The notes beneath the pieces were generated by a model that saw only the letters and a list, made by a program, of their open reading frames with translations, did not search any database and had not been told where the DNA came from. Position numbers and translations under genes: made by a program. A stretch of 64,000 nucleotides of DNA from JAWKXU01 sp020446465 (GTDB taxonomy: Bacteria > Pseudomonadota > Alphaproteobacteria > Sphingomonadales > Sphingomonadaceae). The stretch spans positions 310,001 through 374,000 of the forward strand of contig JAWKXU010000004.1 in the NCBI GenBank assembly GCA_041396845.1, in the 5' to 3' direction. Positions within the stretch are counted from its first letter, which is position 1; each line of letters starts with the position of its first letter. Below, one piece after another: positions 59,264 to 64,000 of the stretch.

Positions 59264-60178
59264 GTGGGCATGATGGACGGAAAAGTCGCGCTGGTTACTG
59301 GCGCGGGACGCGGTGTCGGGCGCGGGATCGCGCTGGAGTTCGCCAAGGCTGGCGCTGCTGTCGTAGTCAACGATCTGGGCGTTGCCCTGTCGGGCGAAGG
59401 CGAGTCCGAAGGCTCCCCCGCTGAACAGGTAGTCGAGGAAATCCGCAACATGGGCGGCAAGGCTGTTGCCAACCATGACAGCGTTGCCGAATGGGAAGGC
59501 GGACAGGCCATGGTCCGCGACGCCATCGACAATTTCGGCCGGATCGACGCTGTTGTGAACAATGCGGGCAATTTGCGCGACATGTTCTTTCACAAGATGG
59601 GACCGGACGATTTCGACGCGGTGATCGCCGTCCATCTCAAGGGCAGTTTCAATACCAGCCGCGCCGCAGCCCCCTTGTTCAAGGAACAGGGTTCTGGCGC
59701 TTATGTCCACATGACCTCAACCAGCGGTCTTGTCGGCAACTTCGGTCAGGCGAATTATGCGGCAGCCAAGCTGGGTATTTGCGGGTTGTCGAAATCCATC
59801 GCGCTCGACATGCAGCGTTTTGGCGTGCGCTCCAACGCAGTCGCGCCCTTCGCATGGACCCGGATGATCGATTCCATTCCTACCGACACACCGGAACAGC
59901 AAGCCCGCGTCGAAGGCCTGAAAAAGCTGGTCCCTGAAAAGATCGCTCCGTTCTGCGTCGCGCTCTGCAGCGATGCCGGAAAGGATGTAACTGGCCAGAT
60001 TTTCGGCGTCCGCAACAACGAGATCTACCTGTTCAGCCAGCCGCGCCCGATCAAGACCGCGCACACATCAGACGGGTGGACACCCGAAACCGTGGCGGAA
60101 CGCGTATTCGACCAGTTCAGGGCCGATTTCTACCCGCTGCACCGTTCCGGCGATGTCTTTACCTGGGATCCGGTGTGA
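59264..60178 (+). CDS. (R)-3-hydroxyacyl-CoA dehydrogenase, SDR half of a split MFE-2
   Basis: 304 residues. ALVTGAGRGVGRGIALEFAK and VVVNDLGVALSGEGES, the long insert typical of multifunctional-enzyme-2 dehydrogenase domains, NNAG, then GNFGQANYAAAK with the YxxxK pair. It should oxidise a 3-hydroxyacyl-CoA. GTG 59264 has GAGGA at good distance; ATG 59270 or 59273 are alternatives. The hydratase-2 half follows after 1 bp. Confidence 0.88.
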   Translation: MGMMDGKVALVTGAGRGVGRGIALEFAKAGAAVVVNDLGVALSGEGESEGSPAEQVVEEIRNMGGKAVANHDSVAEWEGGQAMVRDAIDNFGRIDAVVNNAGNLRDMFFHKMGPDDFDAVIAVHLKGSFNTSRAAAPLFKEQGSGAYVHMTSTSGLVGNFGQANYAAAKLGICGLSKSIALDMQRFGVRSNAVAPFAWTRMIDSIPTDTPEQQARVEGLKKLVPEKIAPFCVALCSDAGKDVTGQIFGVRNNEIYLFSQPRPIKTAHTSDGWTPETVAERVFDQFRADFYPLHRSGDVFTWDPV

Positions 60179-60179
60179 G

Positions 60180-61028
60180 ATGATCGACCCCCTAGCGCTG
60201 TTCGATCACGACTTTGGTGAGGCCCGGCGTGTGCTGGAGCCACGCGATGCGATCATCTATGCGCTGGGCGTAGGGCTTGGCCGCGACCCGCTTGATGCGG
60301 CAGACCTTCGCTTCCTTGACGAACGCAACCTTTCGGTTCTGCCGACTTATGCCGTTACGCTTGGCACGCCGGGCATGTGGATGCGCGATCCGAAGTTCGG
60401 CATTGATTTCGGCAAGCTGGTCCACATGGCGCAGGAAGCGGCGTTTCCTACTCCTCTGCCGGCCAGCGGCGAGATTGTCGCCACTGCCAAAGTCATTTCG
60501 CTGACCGATCGCGGCGAAGGCAAAGGCGCCGTCCTTTCTCTGGAACGCAAGATCACAGATGCAAAGAGCGGCGCTCTTTACTGCCGTCTGGTGCAGACGC
60601 TGTTGCTGCGCGGGAATGGCGGTTTTGGTGGCCCACCGACCGGGCGCACGGACGGGTTCGCGTTTGATGGTGAATGCGATGCCAGCGCCAATTTTGAAAC
60701 ATCGCCCCGCGCGGCCCTGATCTACCGCCTGTCAGGGGACTGGAATCCGCTACATCTGGACCCTGAATTTGCGCGCAAGGCGGGGTTTGACAGGCCGATC
60801 CTGCAAGGCCTTGCCAGTTACGCCATTGGCGCAATTGCAGCATCGCGCGCATTGGACCGCGACCCTGCCGATGTCAGCCATCTGGTTTGCCGGTTTAGCG
60901 GTATCGTAATGCCCGGCGATATGCTGCGAGTGGACGTCTGGAAAGATGGCGACAAGGCCCATTTCCGCGGCTTTGTGGAGGACCGCAAGGTTCTGGATGC
61001 CGGGGAAATTTCATGGAGGAAATCATAA
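60180..61028 (+). CDS. Hydratase-2 half of a split MFE-2 (MaoC-like enoyl-CoA hydratase)
   Basis: 282 residues with two hotdog folds. The N-terminal one is non-catalytic (AIIYALGVGLGRDPLD), and the C-terminal one carries the hydratase-2 motif YRLSGDWNPLHLDPEFA with its Asp and His, then FDRPILQGL. It makes (R)-3-hydroxyacyl-CoA for the SDR encoded just before. Start ATG 60180; an upstream frame start at 60153 overlaps the SDR and is unlikely. Confidence 0.9.
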   Translation: MIDPLALFDHDFGEARRVLEPRDAIIYALGVGLGRDPLDAADLRFLDERNLSVLPTYAVTLGTPGMWMRDPKFGIDFGKLVHMAQEAAFPTPLPASGEIVATAKVISLTDRGEGKGAVLSLERKITDAKSGALYCRLVQTLLLRGNGGFGGPPTGRTDGFAFDGECDASANFETSPRAALIYRLSGDWNPLHLDPEFARKAGFDRPILQGLASYAIGAIAASRALDRDPADVSHLVCRFSGIVMPGDMLRVDVWKDGDKAHFRGFVEDRKVLDAGEISWRKS

Positions 61029-61029
61029 G

Positions 61030-61962
61030 ATGAGCGAGCTTGGCAAGAAACTGCGCGCAAAGCTGCGCTTGCCGGTCATGGCAGGGCCAATGTTCATCGC
61101 GTCGACCGCCGATCTGGTAATCGCGCAGTGCAACGCCGGGATCATCGGCTCAATGCCCGCGCTCAACCCGCGCACGACAGAACAGCTTGATGCCGACATC
61201 GCGCGCATTGCCGCCAATGTGGGCGACAAGCCCTACGCCATCAATCTGGTGGCGCATAAAAGCAACTCTCGCCTCGAAGCCGATCTTGACGTCGTGCTAA
61301 AACACAAGGTGCCGATCGTGGTTCTGGCGCTTGCTGCCAACCCCGATCTTGTGCGCCAGTTGCAGGCCAATGGCAGTCTTGTTTTTCAGGACGTCATAAA
61401 GGATCGCCATGCCCGCAAGTGTGCGGAAATGGGCGTGGATGGCATCATTGCCGTCAGCGCCGGTGCTGGTGGGCATACGGGGCCGATTTCTCCTTTCGCG
61501 CTGACAGCCGAAATCCGTGAATGGTGGGATGGCCTGCTGCTCCTATCAGGAGCCATTGCCACGGGCCATGGCGTGCTGGCGGCAGAGGCACTGGGCGCGG
61601 ACCTTGCCTATATCGGTTCTGCCTTTCTCGCTTGCGAAGAGGCCAATACCCAGCCCGGTTTCAAGCAGATGATCGTAGATTACGCCGCAGACGATATCGT
61701 TGTTGCCGACTGCTTCACCGGGGTTCCGGCGAACTTCCTGCGCCCTTCGATCATCGAAAACGGGCTGGACCCGAACAACCTTCGTCGTACTGAGGGCAAA
61801 ACCATCAATATCGACGGCGGTGGCGACAATGCCAAAGCCTGGAAAGAAATATGGAGCGCAGGCCAGGGAATCGGCGCAATAAAGTCTGCCGCTCCCGCTG
61901 CTGACTATATAAACTGGCTCGCGAGCGACTATGCCGCTGCACGCCAGGCAATCGGGTGCTGA
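61030..61962 (+). CDS. Nitronate-monooxygenase-like flavoprotein
   Basis: 310-residue FMN TIM-barrel: LPVMAGPMFIASTADLVIAQ at the N terminus, VSAGAGGHTGPISPFAL as the catalytic/phosphate region, and GADLAYIGSAFLA. Annotated family: 2-nitropropane dioxygenase/NMO. In steroid and acyl-CoA clusters similar proteins (IpdC-like) act as flavin-dependent oxidoreductases on ring-derived CoA esters, which is more plausible here than nitronate detoxification. 1 bp after the hydratase stop, with GGAGGAAAT as ribosome site. Confidence 0.85.
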   Translation: MSELGKKLRAKLRLPVMAGPMFIASTADLVIAQCNAGIIGSMPALNPRTTEQLDADIARIAANVGDKPYAINLVAHKSNSRLEADLDVVLKHKVPIVVLALAANPDLVRQLQANGSLVFQDVIKDRHARKCAEMGVDGIIAVSAGAGGHTGPISPFALTAEIREWWDGLLLLSGAIATGHGVLAAEALGADLAYIGSAFLACEEANTQPGFKQMIVDYAADDIVVADCFTGVPANFLRPSIIENGLDPNNLRRTEGKTINIDGGGDNAKAWKEIWSAGQGIGAIKSAAPAADYINWLASDYAAARQAIGC

Positions 61963-61992
61963 CAGACCTGCGCGTAAAAAGGAGAGGCCGCC

Positions 61993-62340
61993 ATGAATAT
62001 CCGTCACGCAATATATGCTATCGCATCAATTGGTTCCCTGATCTGGGCATGGACATACGGCCTTGCATGGGCGATGGAAGGCGGCGATCTGATGAACCTG
62101 CCGAGCTTTTTTATCGATGCGTTCAACAGCGGGCCTGCAGCTGCCTTTCTCACCATTGATATTCTGGTCGTCTGGGGCGCGTTCCTCATCTGGGTGATCC
62201 CCGATGCACAGCGCATCGGGCTGGGAACGAAAACAGGGGTGCTGTTCTTTGCCCTTTCTTTTCTTGGCACCTGTTTTGCCTTCCCGCTTTACCTGATCCG
62301 GCGCGAACGCCACCTTGCCGCGCAGCAGCAGGCAGGCTGA
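61993..62340 (+). CDS. DUF2834-like four-helix membrane protein
   Basis: 115 residues with three to four membrane helices. AMEGGDLMNLPSFFIDAFNS then IDILVVWGAFLIWVIPDAQR resemble DUF2834 membrane proteins. Role unknown. AAAGGAGAGG precedes the ATG, 30 bp after the flavoprotein gene, and the next gene follows after 7 bp, so it belongs to the operon. Confidence 0.75.
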   Translation: MNIRHAIYAIASIGSLIWAWTYGLAWAMEGGDLMNLPSFFIDAFNSGPAAAFLTIDILVVWGAFLIWVIPDAQRIGLGTKTGVLFFALSFLGTCFAFPLYLIRRERHLAAQQQAG

Positions 62341-62347
62341 CCTTACG

Positions 62348-63355
62348 ATGGCTGTCAATCGCAAGGTCCTGCTGACATCGCGGCCCAAAGGCATCGCGCA
62401 GGCTGAAAACTTTGCGATCATCTCCCGCGCAGACCCTGCCCCGGAAGCGGGTGAACTGAGGGTGCAAAACCTGTTTCTCTCTGTCGAACCGGCCATGCGC
62501 GGCTGGATCGCAGACCCCGGCAACTATGCCGAACCCGTGCCGGTGGGCAGCGTCATGCGGGCGCTTTGCGTGGGCCGGGTGCTGGAAAGCAAAACGCCGG
62601 AATATGCCGTGGGCGATTTGCTGTTCGGCTGGTTTGGCTGGCAGGAAGAGGCAGTCGTCGCTTCGGACGCGGTCATCCGCAAAGTGCCTGACAATGGCCT
62701 TTCCCCGTCGCTGGCGCTGGGGGTTCTGGGCATTAACGGCGTCACTGCGCATGTCGGGATGTCAGCGATTGGGCAACCCGGACCGAATGATACCGTGGTG
62801 GTTTCAACCGCAGCAGGCTCGGTCGGGTCGGCGGCAGGCCAGATAGCCAGGATCATGGGTGCAGGCACGGTCGGCATTGCCGGTGGACCGGACAAGGTCC
62901 GGCAGTGCGTGGAAACTTTCGGCTATGACGCCGCGATAGATTATCGCGTGGACGGCCTTGCTGCTGCACTGGATGCTGCCTGCCCCAATGGGATCAACGT
63001 CTATTTTGATAATGTCGCCGGGCAGATCAGCGACACCGTCTATCCGCGTCTTGCCATTGGAGCGCGTGTTGTGGTTTGCGGCACTGCATCCATCCCGCAG
63101 TGGGACCCGTGGCCGGTTGGCCCGCGCATCGAACGGCACTTGCTGACAAAACGCGCCCGGATGCAGGGCTTCGTCATTTTCGACCACATGGACAAGTGGG
63201 ATTCCGCCGTCGATCAGCTTTCCGGGTGGATTCGCGAAGGCAAACTCCATTACGCGGAAGATATGCTGGACGGTATAGATGCCTGCCCGGATGCGATTGC
63301 AGGCCTTTATCGCGGCGAAAATATGGGTAAGCGGATTATTCGCATCGCTGACTGA
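62348..63355 (+). CDS. Zinc-independent MDR-family NADP oxidoreductase (CurA/leukotriene-B4-dehydrogenase-like)
   Basis: 335 residues. NLFLSVEPAMRGWIADPGNY, GVLGINGVTAHVGM, the nucleotide loop VVSTAAGSVGSAAGQIARIM, and NVYFDNVAGQISDTV. No zinc-binding cysteine lobe. Members reduce alpha,beta-double bonds of enals, enones or prostaglandin-like substrates with NADPH. Start ATG 62348; the open frame extends to 62315 within the previous gene. Last gene of the plus arm. Confidence 0.9.
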   Translation: MAVNRKVLLTSRPKGIAQAENFAIISRADPAPEAGELRVQNLFLSVEPAMRGWIADPGNYAEPVPVGSVMRALCVGRVLESKTPEYAVGDLLFGWFGWQEEAVVASDAVIRKVPDNGLSPSLALGVLGINGVTAHVGMSAIGQPGPNDTVVVSTAAGSVGSAAGQIARIMGAGTVGIAGGPDKVRQCVETFGYDAAIDYRVDGLAAALDAACPNGINVYFDNVAGQISDTVYPRLAIGARVVVCGTASIPQWDPWPVGPRIERHLLTKRARMQGFVIFDHMDKWDSAVDQLSGWIREGKLHYAEDMLDGIDACPDAIAGLYRGENMGKRIIRIAD

Positions 63356-63564
63356 CGCTAACCCGATTTAATTAAGTCATAAATAATTCAATCGCTTGCC
63401 GTCCGGCAAAAGCAACCGCAACGTGCCTTGGGATGGCCCGCTGCCTTGCGCCATTCTCCCACGCCTGATCCATCAAACACACTCTCTTGAAATTTGATCT
63501 CGAACAAAGTTATTTTTGCGTATATTATATACGCATTAAGAAGTCGGGATAAGGAGAGCTGCAA
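63356..63564. promoter_or_regulatory. Desaturase promoter region with 19-bp perfect palindrome
   Basis: The 209-bp region holds the palindrome TGCGTATATTATATACGCA (63517-63535; 9-bp arms about one central base) 29 bp before the desaturase start. A second palindrome TTGCCGTCCGGCAA (63396-63409) lies nearer the previous gene. AAGGAGAG (63551-63558) is the ribosome site. The 19-mer is a strong candidate operator for a dimeric TetR- or GntR-like repressor. Its arm ATATACGCA also occurs at 24969-24977. Confidence 0.65.
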
Positions 63565-64000
63565 ATGGCACTGACACAAAACCCCGCCGCACGCGAAGTC
63601 CTTGGCCAGATCGTCAAGGATCCTCGCTATGGCGAATATACAAGCGTTCCGCTGATGGCATACCAACAGGCGATACTCGTCTTCGGGTCGCTCGGCATTT
63701 TTGCTTTGGCAACATGGGGCTACATGGCTGGCCATGTGCCACTGTGGCTAGCCATCCCGGCCAATATCTGGGCCGTTTACCTTGCATTTTCTCCGCTGCA
63801 CGACGCCTCGCACCGCGCGCTGTCCAGCAATGGGTTTCTTAACGACTTTCTTGGCGTATTGACCGGGCAACTTCTGCTCCCCGGCGTCAATATGACGGCA
63901 TTTCGCACGATCCACATGGATCATCACCGGTTTGTCGGGGAGGAAGGTCGTGATCCGGATACGGCACTGGTTGATCCGCCGAAATGGGCTGGCCTGTCCT
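63565..64000 (+). CDS. Fatty acid desaturase family protein (N-terminal part, cut by window edge)
   Basis: The first 145 codons of a membrane di-iron desaturase or hydroxylase; the rest lies beyond base 64000. Two membrane helices (QAILVFGSLGIFALATWGYM and VPLWLAIPANIWAVYLAF) are followed by histidine boxes HDASH (H79, H83) and HMDHH (H117, H120, H121). The pattern resembles short sphingomonad desaturases/alkane-hydroxylase relatives. The substrate is not evident. Separately regulated by the palindrome upstream. Confidence 0.88.
   Translation, partial: MALTQNPAAREVLGQIVKDPRYGEYTSVPLMAYQQAILVFGSLGIFALATWGYMAGHVPLWLAIPANIWAVYLAFSPLHDASHRALSSNGFLNDFLGVLTGQLLLPGVNMTAFRTIHMDHHRFVGEEGRDPDTALVDPPKWAGLS

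Noticed and set aside
1..64000. CRISPR arrays, tRNA or rRNA genes, prophage or integrase genes
   Set aside because: No regularly spaced repeats, cloverleaf-like runs with CCA-type ends, rRNA motifs or recombinase motifs were seen on either strand. A weak tRNA fragment could still be missed by eye.

Overview
The window looks like chromosomal DNA of an aerobic alphaproteobacterium, most probably a sphingomonad (Novosphingobium/Sphingobium/Erythrobacter-like). This rests on roughly 60% GC coding DNA, tight operons with ATGA overlaps, the hemD-hemC / tsaD-gpsA arrangement, an isocitrate lyase divergent from a RamB/ScfR-type regulator, a NodT outer-membrane lipoprotein and very many acyl-CoA enzymes. 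No rRNA, tRNA, CRISPR array or phage gene was seen. Family names come from reading motifs by eye; no database search was run.

Layout. Bases 1-8.3 kb hold housekeeping and envelope genes: hemD (cut by the window edge), hemC, tsaD, gpsA, a flippase-like exporter, a VWA lipoprotein, a BON/OmpA-like protein, a 36-residue membrane protein and an anchored helix-hairpin-helix protein. 8.3-10.9 kb is a cyanide-insensitive bd-type quinol oxidase operon with its DUF2474 mini-subunit. 11.0-15.6 kb is a sulfide/persulfide detoxification divergon (TauE/SafE exporter, DUF442-SQR fusion, Blh-type persulfide dioxygenase, peroxiredoxin, ArsR regulator), followed by an unusual mitochondrial-type leucyl-tRNA synthetase. 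18.2-21.7 kb is the glyoxylate-shunt regulator and isocitrate lyase. 21.8-25.7 kb holds a PilZ protein, a low-GC lipoprotein, scoAB and a LuxR-type regulator. 25.8-32.9 kb is a six-gene YbhGFSR-like ABC efflux operon with its TetR regulator and a NodT channel, bracketed by inverted copies of a 106-bp MITE. 33.1-37.0 kb has msrA, an AMACR-like racemase, a third MITE copy, an acyl-CoA ligase and a DUF3147 protein.

37.2-44.6 kb is a valine-catabolism block (mmsB, enoyl-CoA hydratase, 3-hydroxyisobutyryl-CoA hydrolase, isobutyryl-CoA dehydrogenase, an acylating aldehyde dehydrogenase) carrying a class I PHA synthase, with a divergent LysR regulator. 45.7-63.4 kb is one large catabolic supercluster built of two divergent arms. 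The minus arm has BadI-like and BadH-like alicyclic ring enzymes, a MarR regulator, an acyl-CoA dehydrogenase, a dienoyl-CoA-reductase-like SDR, a thioesterase, a CoA-transferase, a BKACE and a shortened FadB-like hydratase. The plus arm has an HMG-CoA-synthase-like/DUF35 fusion without its expected catalytic residues, a coupled SCP2-type thiolase, MaoC and CitE-like enzymes, an acyl-CoA dehydrogenase, a split MFE-2 (SDR plus hydratase 2), a nitronate-monooxygenase-like flavoprotein and an NADPH oxidoreductase. A fatty-acid desaturase behind a 19-bp perfect palindrome runs off the right edge.

The most promising unusual items are the supercluster with its apparently inactive HMGCS-DUF35 partner of a thiolase, the MITE-bracketed efflux cassette, and the mitochondrial-type LeuRS beside the sulfide locus.
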